Below are positions 51,002 through 59,805 of a DNA stretch of 64,000 nucleotides, piece after piece. Origin of the DNA: Lichenicola cladoniae (lineage in GTDB: Bacteria; Pseudomonadota; Alphaproteobacteria; Acetobacterales; Acetobacteraceae). A program made the position numbers and the translations under genes. The DNA is taken from positions 248,001 through 312,000 of the forward strand of contig NZ_CP053710.1 in the NCBI RefSeq assembly GCF_013201075.1, in the 5' to 3' direction. The notes under the pieces are model-generated. The model did not search any database. It was not told where the DNA came from and saw only the letters and a list, made by a program, of their open reading frames with translations. The first letter of the stretch is position 1. Each line of letters opens with the position of its first letter.

Positions 51002-51267
51002 TAGCTCAAAAGCCACTTGGCGGACTTCATCACGGCCTACAACTTCGCCCGGCGCCTGAAGACCCTCAAGGGCATCACAGCCTACAAAACCCATCTGCAA
51101 AACCTGGACAAACCAGCCACAGCGATTCATCGTAGACCCGATCCACCAAATGCCGGGACTGAACATCTAGCTTAAACCGTTACCGGTTGTCTCGGCGGCC
51201 TGCGGCTTGAAATTGTTCATGACGGATTATCCCGGACCGTTCCGTGGACGGCCTCGCGCCAATCTGA

Positions 51268-51540
51268 TCAGTCAGGGTCCCGCGCCAGCATTGCCGCTGT
51301 CGCCAGCCAGGCCAGAACCACCGAGGTCGTCGCCACCGTGACGATGTTGATCCAGAACAGGTGCTCGGTGCCTGCATAAGGGGTACGAAACTTTCTGCCC
51401 GGGATGAGCAGCAAAAGCCACTGTATGATGAGCGTCACGCAGCCCGCCTTCAGGATCATCAGATAGCGGGACTGGCCATGCCGGAAGCTGACGCTCGTCA
51501 GCAGCGCCGCCATCACGCTGGCTGTCACCAGCCATATCAT
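51268..51540 (-). CDS. Small three-helix membrane protein of unknown function, last gene of the xfp operon
   Basis: 90 residues with hydrophobic segments MIWLVTASVMAALLTSV, ILKAGCVTLIIQWLLLLIP and FWINIVTVATTSVVLAWLATAAML, separated by SFRHGQSRYL and GRKFRTPYAGTEHL. Start overlaps the gpm stop by 4 bp (ATGA). A paralogous C-terminal fragment is at 23918-24040, so this is a real conserved gene. Role unknown; inner membrane. Confidence 0.75.
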   Translation of the reverse strand: MIWLVTASVMAALLTSVSFRHGQSRYLMILKAGCVTLIIQWLLLLIPGRKFRTPYAGTEHLFWINIVTVATTSVVLAWLATAAMLARDPD

Positions 51541-52151
51541 CGCGACGCGCTGAGGTTCCAGGCGCTGATGACTGGTAGATCGGCGTGGCCGGGATTGGAT
51601 CCGAGGACGCCCACGGCAGCGGTCCCGAGCACGAAATGCTGGCCTTCGATTACCGGCAGCCCGATCCACCGCACTGTCAGGCTGCTGCCGATCTGGCCGT
51701 GGGAGAACAGGGCGATGCTGCCCCCTAAGGCCCGCAACCGCGCGATGAGGCGATCGGCGCGCAAGGTGACCTCGGCCGGTCCTTCCCCCTCTGGACAACC
51801 GTCGCGATAGACGCTCCAGCCTGACCGCTCCGCACGAATCTCGATCGACCGTCGGCCCTCATAGGCGCCGTAGTCCCACTCGGCCAGGTCCGGCTCCTCC
51901 TCCGCCATGTCCCCCAGTCCCGCCAGCATGCAGGTCTGGCGGGCACGTCCGGCCGGGCTCACGAACACCCGGTCGAACGACACCGTGGCCAGCATCGGAC
52001 GCAGCGCCCGAGCTTGGTCCTCACCGTGTCCGGTGAGCGCGATATCGGTCCGTCCGGTGTGGCGGCCGGACAGCGACCACGCGGTCTCGCCGTGACGCAC
52101 GAGATAGACGCAGCTCGTCGGCCGCTCAGCTTGGACACGGTGATGCTCCAT
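51537..52151 (-). CDS. Histidine phosphatase / phosphoglycerate mutase family protein
   Basis: 204 residues from ATG 52151. Phosphohistidine RHGET in CVYLVRHGETAWSLSGRHTGRTDIALTGHG, second His in ALFSHGQIGSSL, and DLAEWDYGAYEGRRS as in cofactor-dependent mutases and phosphatases. Placed between fba and a membrane gene in a glycolytic operon, so phosphoglycerate mutase activity is plausible, but the sequence is equally compatible with a broad phosphatase. The longer upstream frame overlaps fba. Confidence 0.82.
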   Translation of the reverse strand: MEHHRVQAERPTSCVYLVRHGETAWSLSGRHTGRTDIALTGHGEDQARALRPMLATVSFDRVFVSPAGRARQTCMLAGLGDMAEEEPDLAEWDYGAYEGRRSIEIRAERSGWSVYRDGCPEGEGPAEVTLRADRLIARLRALGGSIALFSHGQIGSSLTVRWIGLPVIEGQHFVLGTAAVGVLGSNPGHADLPVISAWNLSASR

Positions 52152-52153
52152 CG

Positions 52154-53248
52154 TCAGGGGCTGGAGAGGCCGGCTGTCATCGTGCTGGTCGGTCCTACCG
52201 GAACGCCGTTGAGCCCGACCTGCCACTCCATCAACGCGTCGTAATCGCCGCGAAGCGCTGCCTGATTGCACAGGGCGCGATGCTGCAACGCCTCCTGTGC
52301 GTCATGCCGGTTGGCGTCGTCGCCACGCCATATCTCCAGGGCAGGCTGCTGGATAGCGCGCGCAAACGAGAAGACGAGGGGCCATGGGAGATCTCGGCGC
52401 GGATAGCCGGCCTGGATGTTCATCGCGTTGAGTCGCGCCGACGCCAGCTCGCCGGACTGTCCGCCCGACAGGAACGCGATGCCGGCGACCTCCGCCGGCA
52501 CGTGCTGCAGCAGGCACGCGATCGTAGCTGTCGCAACCGCGTCTGCTGACACCTGCACTGTACTCGTCAGCCCGGGGAGAACCATGTTCGGCTTCAGGAT
52601 CAGTCCGTCGAGGGCCACACCCTGGGTGGCGAGTTCATCGAAGACAGCCGCGAGCACGTCGCCAGTAACGATCTGGCAGCGTTCCAGCGTGTGGTTGCCG
52701 GTCATCAGGACTTCCGGCTCGACGATCGGGACTAGGCCCGCCTCCTGGCAAAGGGCGGCATAACGGGCCAAGGCTTGAGCATTCGCCTTAATGCAGGCGA
52801 GGCTCGGGAAGCCTTGCCCGATGCCGATCACGCCGCGCCACTTGGCAAACCGTGCGCCGAGCAGGGCATAATCCTTCAAGCGATCGCGCAGCCCGTCCAG
52901 CCCTTCGGTGACTGTCTCGCCCGGATGCAGCGCCAGTGGCTTGGCGCCCAGATCTACCTTGATCCCGGGGATGATGCCGGCGGCCACCAGCCGTTCGACC
53001 ATGAGCACACCGTGGCTGTCCTGCTGGCGGATAGTCTCGTCATAGAGGATCGCCCCGCTGATGCAGTCGCCAAGCCCGGGCGTGGTCACCAGCAGCTCGC
53101 GATAGGCCCGCCGCGCATCCACTGTCTGCGGGATGTCGACAACCGCGAAGCGCTTGTTGCAGGTGGGCGTGCTCTCATCCATCGCGAGCAGGCCGCGGCC
53201 CTCCGCGACCAGAGCATGCGCCGTGGCAGTCAACCCGCGCCGGCTCAT
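52154..53248 (-). CDS. fba: Class I fructose-1,6-bisphosphate aldolase
   Basis: 364 residues from ATG 53248, whose ATGA overlaps the xfp stop. Schiff-base class I aldolase: [83 protein letters not shown] and the Schiff-base Lys in [11 protein letters not shown]. Splits fructose-1,6-bisphosphate to triose phosphates, complementing phosphoketolase and TPI in this cluster. Confidence 0.95.
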   Translation of the reverse strand: MSRRGLTATAHALVAEGRGLLAMDESTPTCNKRFAVVDIPQTVDARRAYRELLVTTPGLGDCISGAILYDETIRQQDSHGVLMVERLVAAGIIPGIKVDLGAKPLALHPGETVTEGLDGLRDRLKDYALLGARFAKWRGVIGIGQGFPSLACIKANAQALARYAALCQEAGLVPIVEPEVLMTGNHTLERCQIVTGDVLAAVFDELATQGVALDGLILKPNMVLPGLTSTVQVSADAVATATIACLLQHVPAEVAGIAFLSGGQSGELASARLNAMNIQAGYPRRDLPWPLVFSFARAIQQPALEIWRGDDANRHDAQEALQHRALCNQAALRGDYDALMEWQVGLNGVPVGPTSTMTAGLSSP

Positions 53249-55668
53249 GCTGTGGCGCTCCATTTCCAGTTGCGTATCTCGGGCAGGTCCTCACCGTGCT
53301 TGTCGATGTACTGCTTGTGCTCGATCAGCTTGTCGGCCATCAGCTGCCGCAGATAGGCACCCTTGGTGCCGAGCCCCGGCACGCGGTCGACGACGTCCTG
53401 CACGAGATGGAAACGGTCGAGCTTGTTCTGGACACGGATGTCGAAGGCGGTGGTGATGGTTCCCTCCTCGACATAGCCGCGCACGTGGATATTGCGGTTC
53501 GTGCGACGGTAGGTCAGGCGGTGTACCAGCGACGGGTAGCCGTGGAACGCGAAGATGATGTGCTTCTGCTTGGTGAACAGCTCGTCGTACTCGACCTCGC
53601 TCAGCCCATGCGGATGCTCGCTCGCCGATTGCAGCCGCATCAGGTCCACCACGTTGATCACCCGTATCTTCAGATCCGGCAGATGCTCCCGCAGGATCGA
53701 TACCGTAGCGAGGATCTCGAGCGTCGGCGTGTCGCCGCAGCAGGCCATGACGACATCCGGCTCCTCGGTGTGATCGTTGCTCGCCCATCTCCAGATGCCG
53801 AGCCCCTGGGTGCAGTGGATCACCGCCTCGTCCATGGTGAGCCATTGCGGCATCAGATGCTTGCCGGCGACCACGACGTTCACGTAATGGCGGCTGCGCA
53901 AGCAGTGGTCGAACACCGACAGCAGGCAGTTCGCATCCGGCGGTAGATACGCACGCACAATGTCGGCCTTCTTGTTGATCACGTGGTCGAGGAAGCCCGG
54001 ATCCTGATGCGTGAAGCCGTTATGATCCTGCTGCCACACATGCGATGCGAGCAGATAATTGAGCGATGCGATCTTGCGGCGCCAAGGCAATTCCGACGTG
54101 ACCTTCAACCATTTCGCGTGCTGGCTGAACATGGAATCAACGATCCGGATGAACGCCTCGTAGCTGTTGAACAGGCCGTGGCGACCGGTCAGCAGATAGC
54201 CCTCGAGGAAGCCCTCCGACTGATGCTCGCTCAGCATCGAGTCGACGACGCCGCCGTCCGGCGAAAGGAACTCGTCATCGGGCACCTCCAGCGCGTCCCA
54301 CTGGCGGTTCGTGACCTCGAAGACCGCACCGAGCATGTTCGACAGCGTCTCGTCCGGGCCGAAGATACGGAAGTTGCGCGGCTGGTCGTTCGCCGACACG
54401 ATGTCGCGAAAGAACTGCCCGAGCACCGTGGTATCCGAGGCGACGACAGCGCCTGGCGACGGAACATCGACGGCGTGCACACGGAAATCGGGCATCAGCA
54501 GGTCGCGCAGCAGCTGCCCGCCATTAGTGTGTGGGTTGGCACCCATGCGGCTGTTTCCCTGCGGTGCAAGTGCTGCCAGCTCGGGAAGCAGTCGCCCCTG
54601 CGCGTCGAACAGCTCCTCGGGCTTATAGCTCCGCATCCAGCTCTCCAGCTGCGACACGTGTTCCGCATGTGCGTGATCCACCAGCAGCGGCACCTGATGC
54701 GCGCGGAAGGTGCCCTCCACCTTGAGGCCGTCGACCATCCTGGGGCCGGTCCAGCCCTTCGGCGACCGCAGCACGATCATGGGCCAGCGCGGACGGGCAG
54801 GTATGCCGGTCGTGCGCGCCTGGACCTGGATGTCGTGGATGTCCTGCACGACGCGCTCCAGGGTCGTCGCCATCAGCGTGTGCATGGCGTCTGGATCGTC
54901 GCCCTCCACGAAATAGGGCGTCCAGCCGCAGCCGCGGAAGAACTGCTCGAGCTCCTCGTGGTCGATCCGCGCGAGGATGGTGGGATTGCTGATCTTGAAG
55001 CCGTTGAGATGCAGGATCGGCAGCACGGCGCCGTCGGAAATCGGGTTCAGCAGCTTGTTGGAGTGCCAGGCGGTCGCCAGTGGTCCGGTTTCCGACTCTC
55101 CGTCACCCACCACGCAGGCGACGATGAGGCCGGGATTGTCTAACACGGCACCGAAGGCATGGCTCAAAGAATAGCCGAGCTCGCCGCCCTCGTGGATCGA
55201 TCCGGGCGTTGTCGGCGCGACATGGCTCGAGATGCCACCGGGAAAGGAGAACTGCGTGAACAGCCGCCTCAGTCCGGCCTCGTCCTGACTGATGCTCGGG
55301 TAGATCTCGCTGTAGCTGCCTTCAAGGTAAGTGTTTGCCACCAGCGCCGGCCCGCCGTGTCCGGGCCCAGATACATAGAACATGTCGAGGTCGTATTTCT
55401 TGATGACCCGGTTCAAATGCACATAGATGAAGTTCTGGCCTGGCGTGGTGCCCCAGTGACCGACGATCAACGGCTTGACGTGGGCGAGCGTCAACGGCTC
55501 ACGCAGCAGCGGATTGTCGTAGAGGTAGATCTGACCGACCGAGAGGTAGTTCGCGGCGCGCCAGTAGGCGTTCATCAGCCGGACTTCAGCGGCATTGATG
55601 ACCGCACCCTCCGGCGGCCGCTCCGTCGTGGCGATCGGAAGCCTTGGGCTTGTTACGATCGTATCCAT
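53245..55668 (-). CDS. xfp: Xylulose-5-phosphate / fructose-6-phosphate phosphoketolase
   Basis: 807 residues, full length. ThDP-dependent enzyme that cleaves X5P or F6P with phosphate to acetyl-phosphate plus G3P or E4P. Key blocks: [64 protein letters not shown], ThDP motif [70 protein letters not shown] and [16 protein letters not shown]. First gene of xfp-fba-gpm-membrane protein, all overlapping or spaced by 2 bp. A box lies 123 bp upstream. Acetyl-phosphate would go to acetate kinase, whose gene nearby is destroyed. Confidence 0.97.
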   Translation of the reverse strand: MDTIVTSPRLPIATTERPPEGAVINAAEVRLMNAYWRAANYLSVGQIYLYDNPLLREPLTLAHVKPLIVGHWGTTPGQNFIYVHLNRVIKKYDLDMFYVSGPGHGGPALVANTYLEGSYSEIYPSISQDEAGLRRLFTQFSFPGGISSHVAPTTPGSIHEGGELGYSLSHAFGAVLDNPGLIVACVVGDGESETGPLATAWHSNKLLNPISDGAVLPILHLNGFKISNPTILARIDHEELEQFFRGCGWTPYFVEGDDPDAMHTLMATTLERVVQDIHDIQVQARTTGIPARPRWPMIVLRSPKGWTGPRMVDGLKVEGTFRAHQVPLLVDHAHAEHVSQLESWMRSYKPEELFDAQGRLLPELAALAPQGNSRMGANPHTNGGQLLRDLLMPDFRVHAVDVPSPGAVVASDTTVLGQFFRDIVSANDQPRNFRIFGPDETLSNMLGAVFEVTNRQWDALEVPDDEFLSPDGGVVDSMLSEHQSEGFLEGYLLTGRHGLFNSYEAFIRIVDSMFSQHAKWLKVTSELPWRRKIASLNYLLASHVWQQDHNGFTHQDPGFLDHVINKKADIVRAYLPPDANCLLSVFDHCLRSRHYVNVVVAGKHLMPQWLTMDEAVIHCTQGLGIWRWASNDHTEEPDVVMACCGDTPTLEILATVSILREHLPDLKIRVINVVDLMRLQSASEHPHGLSEVEYDELFTKQKHIIFAFHGYPSLVHRLTYRRTNRNIHVRGYVEEGTITTAFDIRVQNKLDRFHLVQDVVDRVPGLGTKGAYLRQLMADKLIEHKQYIDKHGEDLPEIRNWKWSATA

Positions 55669-55764
55669 TCAAAGATCCTCGGGGTCCGTCACGTTCGGCA
55701 GCAGGCGCCGACCAACCTGTCCGCGGCGCCAGGAACATAAGCCCGGGCGGCGAGTGGTCGGAGG

Positions 55765-55773
55765 GTAGTTTCT
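55765..55773 (+). promoter_or_regulatory. Isolated half-box facing away from xfp
   Basis: GTAGTTTCT on the plus strand, about 22 bp from the xfp box (GGAAACTAC at 55796-55804) and inverted to it. No gene is read rightward from it. It may be a second binding site at the xfp promoter or chance. Confidence 0.35.
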
Positions 55774-55790
55774 GTCTGTGGATGGGTGCA

Positions 55791-55809
55791 GCCTCGGAAA
55801 CTACTCAGC
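55791..55809 (-). promoter_or_regulatory. Conserved regulon box upstream of the xfp operon, overlapping the glk stop codon
   Basis: Coding-strand reading CTGAGTAGTTTCCGAGGC, 123 bp before xfp. The TAG stop of the glucokinase gene (55803-55801) is the TAG of GTAGTTTCC. Confidence 0.7.
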
Positions 55810-56852
55810 TGCGGCAGTGCCGCTGCCAAGATCCGATCCGACGGGCGTGCGCGGCAGCCTGTGCCCGGCGTCCTGTTTCAGGCCATACATTGCAGTACCA
55901 AGCAGGGCGGCGTTCACGGTAATGACGCGGACGGGGACCGCGCGAAGAAGGTTGGCGAAACGCCCCTTCGACGTGAAGGCGTGCATGAACGCGCCATCCT
56001 GCAGCTGCGGCACCACACGTGGCGGCAGGCCGCCCGCAAGATACACGCCGCCGGTCGCCATGACCTTCAGCGCCAGGTTGCCGGCCTCGGCGCCCCAGAC
56101 ATCGATCACGATGCGCAAGGCAGCGGCGGCAAGCGGATTATTGTCTGGGTCATGCAGCGCGGCTTCGATAATGACCGGTGTCCTGTCATGTGCTGCGTGT
56201 AGAATTGCCGCGAATGCGGGATCTTTCGAGGACGGATCACGCGAGCGCACGTAATCATACATGTTGGGCAGACCGGAACCTGCAAAGACTCGCTCGTAGG
56301 CGGCATGACGGAACCGCTCGGTCAGGAACCGCCAGAGCCCGGCCTGGATCTCGTTGGTCGGTGGGAAATCCGCGTGGCCGCCTTCGGCGGCGCACGTCAC
56401 ATAGCTCTCGCCGCTCCAGATCAGGAACGCCTCGCCAAGGCCGGTGCCCGGCGCCAGCACAGCAATCGCCGTGTGGGGCACCGCCTGTCCTGCATTGATC
56501 TCGACCACTTCCTCGGGCAACAGATGCGGCACCGCATGCGCGATTGCCTCGAGGTCGTTCAGCAGGGTGACACGATCAAGATAGAGCGCTCGGGGCAGGG
56601 CCTGTTCCTCGAGATCCCAGGGCAGGTTGGTCAGGTGCGCCTTGCCGGCAATCACCGGACCTGCCACGTCGAAACAGGCGGAGGAGTCGGGTGGCCGCCA
56701 GTGCTCGTCAGGAACGCCTCGACGATCGGCTGCAGGCCGGAATTGTCGGTACTTTTGTAATCCTGTCGCGCTAGGAAGTTCCTGGGCCCCGCCTCCGCGG
56801 ACACCAGGGCCAGCCTAGTCGTGGTCCCGCCAATACCACCCGCGATCAGCAT
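55801..56852 (-). pseudogene. glk: Glucokinase (ROK/Glk-type), frameshifted
   Basis: Start at 56852: [34 protein letters not shown]; the canonical phosphate motif DIGGTK has become GIGGTT. The frame shifts near 56690 ([29 protein letters not shown] continues in another frame) and then runs to 55801 with [50 protein letters not shown]. The single indel, together with the altered first motif, suggests genuine decay rather than only a sequence error. Confidence 0.82.
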
Positions 56853-57111
56853 CCGGACCTCTTCGTTACTCTCTCGAACAGTATGCTCACTGCCGCGGCT
56901 GTCCTGACACCAGGGGCATCACAGGCCAAAGCGGCATCAGGATGGTTGCAAGCCGGCAACGTTCCGATCTTGCGTAAAGGCCGGAAGTCCAGCGCGCCCG
57001 TCTTGGTTTTGTGCCACCTAGCCCCGGATGATCTGGCGTGGTCTTGATCTGAGATCGCCATGATGCATCCTATCTCTGCAACGTCACGGTCGCCTGCTCG
57101 AGGTACAGAGG
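56853..57111. other. Gap between tpi and glk, no gene seen
   Basis: About 260 bp between two genes of one apparent operon. The minus-strand frame across it is not recognisable and may be a deleted gene's debris. Confidence 0.45.
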
Positions 57112-57858
57112 CTAGCGGTCCGTCAAGCCGAGTATTGCATCGAATTTATCTGCCTTCAGGCTGGCCCCGCCGATCAGCAGGCCCCCAACCTCGGGAATGC
57201 TCAGGATTTCTGCCGCATTATCTGACGTCACTGACCCGCCATACAGGATTCGGATTGCCGATCCGAAACCACCGAACTGGGTCATCAGGCAGGACCGGAT
57301 ATGCTGGTGCATTTCAGTGACCTGCTCCGAACTTGGCGGATGACCGCTTCCGATCGCCCAGAGCGGCTCATACGCGATCGCAGTTACCGCAGGTTTGCTC
57401 GGCGCGCTGAAAAGACTGCCGGCCAGCTGGCTGGCGCAGCTGGTCAGGGCTCTTCCGTTGCTGCGCTGTTCCTGTGTCTCGCCGATGCAGACGATGATAC
57501 TCAGGCCGGCCCTAAAGCCCGCCAGCGCCTTCGCCGCGACTACTGCGTCAGTTTCCTGGTGAAGCCGCCGGCGCTCGGAATGGCCGACGATCACTGTGGT
57601 CGCTCCCGCATCCTTCAGCATCTCGGCGCTGACATCTCCGGTAAACGAGCCAGAAGCCTCCGCGTGACAATCTTCACCCCCCATCGGAAGCCGACCGGCC
57701 GCGACTTGAACGGCTCGGGAGATCAAGGTCGCCGGAACGCAGAGCAGCACGTCGGCATGAAGCGGCCTCGACGCAACGCAGGCTGCCATCAGCTCGATTT
57801 CCGGAAGCTGATCACTGAGACCGTGCATCTTCCAGTTGCCGGCAATCAGCTGACGCAT
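57112..57858 (-). CDS. tpiA: Triosephosphate isomerase
   Basis: 248 residues, intact. N-terminal catalytic Asn/Lys in IAGNWKMHGL, electrophile His in TVIVGHSERRRLHQETD, catalytic Glu in IAYEPLWAIGSGHPPS, phosphate loop ILYGGSVTSDNAAEIL and GGLLIGGASLKADKF. Start ATG 57858 matches the conserved MRQLIAGNWK; the longer frame overlaps the SHOCT gene. Second TPI of the window and the only one without lesions. Confidence 0.96.
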   Translation of the reverse strand: MRQLIAGNWKMHGLSDQLPEIELMAACVASRPLHADVLLCVPATLISRAVQVAAGRLPMGGEDCHAEASGSFTGDVSAEMLKDAGATTVIVGHSERRRLHQETDAVVAAKALAGFRAGLSIIVCIGETQEQRSNGRALTSCASQLAGSLFSAPSKPAVTAIAYEPLWAIGSGHPPSSEQVTEMHQHIRSCLMTQFGGFGSAIRILYGGSVTSDNAAEILSIPEVGGLLIGGASLKADKFDAILGLTDR

Positions 57859-57868
57859 GGCACAGGCA

Positions 57869-58183
57869 TCACAGGGCTGTCCGGCCAACGAGAGTGGAGA
57901 TCGGAGCAGCTGAAGCGACAGCGCCACGCCGCGCGATCGGGGTTGAACTACCTGCGATGTCGGATTTCAGTTGAGCATACTCCTCGCGGGTGATGTCGCC
58001 GCGCGCATAACGCTCATCGAGGATGTCGAACGCCCGGTTATCCGGCCGGCCTGAAAACCTCTGATGCGCACGGTAGGTGTAGCCCCAGTTCCCGAAGCTC
58101 GACAGCATCAGGAAGATGAAGCCGAACCATAGGAACCAGCCCCAGCCAAGAAATCCGTCGTTCCAGTAGGTATGGATCATCAT
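57869..58183 (-). CDS. SHOCT-domain small membrane protein
   Basis: 104 residues. N-terminal Trp-rich membrane helix (FLGWGWFLWFGFIFLMLSSFGNW), then the SHOCT motif AFDILDERYARGDITREEYAQLKSDI (short C-terminal oligomerisation-type domain). Role unknown; such proteins often accompany stress genes. 10 bp before tpi, and a box lies 68 bp upstream, so it heads a SHOCT-tpi-(glk) unit. Confidence 0.82.
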   Translation of the reverse strand: MMIHTYWNDGFLGWGWFLWFGFIFLMLSSFGNWGYTYRAHQRFSGRPDNRAFDILDERYARGDITREEYAQLKSDIAGSSTPIARRGAVASAAPISTLVGRTAL

Positions 58184-58250
58184 GCCGCCTCATGGTCTTG
58201 AAGTTGATCTGTTGAGACAAATATTCCCCAATGCCGAAGTTAGCGGCAGC

Positions 58251-58267
58251 TTCGGAAACTACTTAGC
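58251..58267 (-). promoter_or_regulatory. Conserved regulon box upstream of the SHOCT-tpi unit, overlapping the ackA stop codon
   Basis: Coding-strand reading GCTAAGTAGTTTCCGAA, 68 bp before the SHOCT gene. It provides the TAG stop of the acetate-kinase remnant (58261-58259). Contains TAAGTAG. Confidence 0.7.
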
Positions 58268-58388
58268 TTCGGCAGGCTGCACGTTCGCGAGCTGGTTTCG
58301 AAGAACGGCCAGGGTGTGGCGAGCGATCATGGCCTCCTCGTCGGTGGCGATGACGCGCACCTCCACAGCACTCCCTGGGAGGCTGATC
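58259..58388 (-). pseudogene. ackA: Acetate kinase, last 42 codons only
   Basis: Reads SLPGSAVEVRVIATDEEAMIARHTLAVLRNQ, the C-terminal end of AckA (V-x-V-I-x-T-x-E-E-x-M-I-A-R-H-T). Everything upstream is replaced by IS6 copy C. AckA would have made ATP from the acetyl-phosphate produced by Xfp, so its loss breaks the pathway here unless another copy exists. Confidence 0.88.
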
Positions 58389-59362
58389 GGTTCGGTCAGC
58401 CCTCGCGCCAGGGGCGGTCTAATGGCCGCTTGAAGCCTGCCGTAGCGTCGCAAGCCGTGGCACTGGGAGGATATCGGGATGAACTGCGTGTGCTGTGGGG
58501 CTGCGGCAGTGACGGAACGGCCGGAGATGACGGCACGCGGATAGCGGTGCTTCCGTTGCCGGGCCTGCGGACGTCAGTTCAACGAGCGCAGCGGTGGCGT
58601 GCTGAACCGGACCTGCCTGCCCAGCGACATTATCGCCTTCGTGGTGTTCTGCAGGCTCCGCTACCGGCTGACGCTGCGCGACCTGAGCGAGATCATGGCG
58701 CTGCGTGGGATCGAGGTCAGCTACGAGGCCGTGCGTGACTGGGAGGCAAAGCTGCTGCCGGTCCTCGGCGAGGAGCTGCGCAAACGCCGCCGCGGCACCG
58801 GACGGCAATCCGGCGTGAGCTGGTATGTCGACGAGACCTACCTGAAGGTCCGCGGCCGCTGGACCTACCTGTATCGGGCGATCGACCGGGATGGGAACCT
58901 GATCGACGCCATGCTCAGCGAGCACCGCGACATGAAGGCCGCCAACGCGTTCTTCCGCTCGGCGCGGGCGGTTATGGGCCTGCGGCCGGACCGGGTGACG
59001 ACGGATGGGCACGGCTCCCACCCAAGGGCGATTCGCACTGTGCCGGACAAGGCAGTCCGCCACCGCACCAGCGCGTACCTGAACAACCGCCTCGAACAGG
59101 ACCATCGCGGCATCAAGGGCAGGATCCGATGTATGCGTGGCTTCAAAAACCACGATGCCGCCCACCGCCTCTGCCGAGAGCATGGCGAACTCCGCAACCT
59201 CCTTCGCCCTCGTCGCCGTCACAACCAGATCGTATCCGCCTCCCTCCGACGCACCCGCTTCGCAAGAGGCGCCCGAGCTGCACTCCGAATCATGCAGAAT
59301 GCGTGATCCCGCAAGCTTCCGCAGAGACCAGTGAGAACGATGGCACGGGTGCTGACAGAACC
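58389..59362 (+). mobile_element. IS6-family element, copy C (974 bp)
   Basis: Same length and ends as copy B in the opposite orientation (GGTTCGGTCAG at the left, CTGACAGAACC ending at 59362). Flanking 8-mers GGCTGATC and GTGTCGGC do not match. Left neighbour is ackA, right neighbour is IS5 debris, again suggesting a deletion or recombination junction. Confidence 0.92.
58479..59306 (+). CDS. IS6-family transposase with an in-frame TAG at codon 22
   Basis: GGGAGG precedes ATG 58479. [24 protein letters not shown] 58542-58544, [18 protein letters not shown], then the full DDE core ([44 protein letters not shown]) and a TGA stop. Related IS6 proteins have Tyr at the TAG position (G-Y-R-R-F-R-C). 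The zinc ribbon needs residues from both sides of the TAG. The nonsense codon is shared by all three copies; an internal start after it would give a core without the zinc ribbon. Confidence 0.8.
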
Positions 59363-59805
59363 GTGTCGGCTGCGGGCTCCCGGCCGGATCGACAGGAGCC
59401 ACGCATGCATCGACATCCCATCCCTGGCCGGCAAGAGGGGTATCAAAATAAGGCTAAACCTGACCGATCGAACTTGGTTCGGGACAAACCGCCATTTTCT
59501 AAAGTTCGGAACGGCACCCCGCTCGCCTTCGTCATGCTTGCGCTAACACGCCGTTCAAAGAGTCTCTCGGTTCAACCCCGCCAGTCCGCGGCAAGACAAA
59601 CCGCGCACGGCATCGAGACCAGCCAAAAGCTAAGGCATTACCGATAGGTCATCGAGCTGACCTTCGCCTGGATCGACCGCAACAGCCGCCTCGTCATACG
59701 CTACGAGCGGAGAAGCAGCATACATTACCCCCCCTCTCGCCTGCGCGCTCATCTGCTTCAACGGACTGCAGAGCGGTTTCGAAGGCATTCTAAGACCGCA
59801 CGGCG
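59363..59805 (+). pseudogene. IS5-type transposase debris and unassigned sequence
   Basis: 59363-59635 holds nothing I can assign. From about 59640 the plus strand reads (TAG)VIELTFAWIDRNSRLVIRYERRSSIHY, then in another frame LICFNGLQSGFEGI, which is the C-terminal region of IS5-type transposases (R-R-W-V-I-E-R-T-F-A-W). The Trp codon is TAG here. Confidence 0.6.

Larger units (their letters stand above)
49344..51170 (+). pseudogene. IS481-family transposase with frameshifts, two TAG codons and an IS insertion
   Basis: ATG 49344 has a strong GGAAGGAAGG site. Blocks in three frames: SLRALARRYGINQKTVAKWKRR; FRCHTLLPLNDCLYALQATIPHLTRSSLHRCLQRHDISRLPDV; FHFDITEVRTEQGKLYLLVAI; then EKATR, TAG (about 49860), VAEAFLRTLIKAVPYKIHTVLTDNGTHFT, HPWTNGHVERMSRTLKEATVKRYHYESQD, then a second TAG that is the CTAG target of the nested IS5. 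After it: LKSHLADFITAYNFARRLKTLKGI to MPGLNI and a normal TAG stop at 51168-51170. Expected residues at the internal TAGs are Gln/Thr-like and Gln. Confidence 0.82.
49293..51190 (+). mobile_element. IS481-family element, decayed, carrying a nested IS5 copy
   Basis: Bounds are approximate: the left edge is placed where BON homology ends (TGTTTCG), the right edge just beyond the transposase stop. It contains an IS481 integrase-like gene interrupted by the IS5-family element at 50171-51001. Confidence 0.6.
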
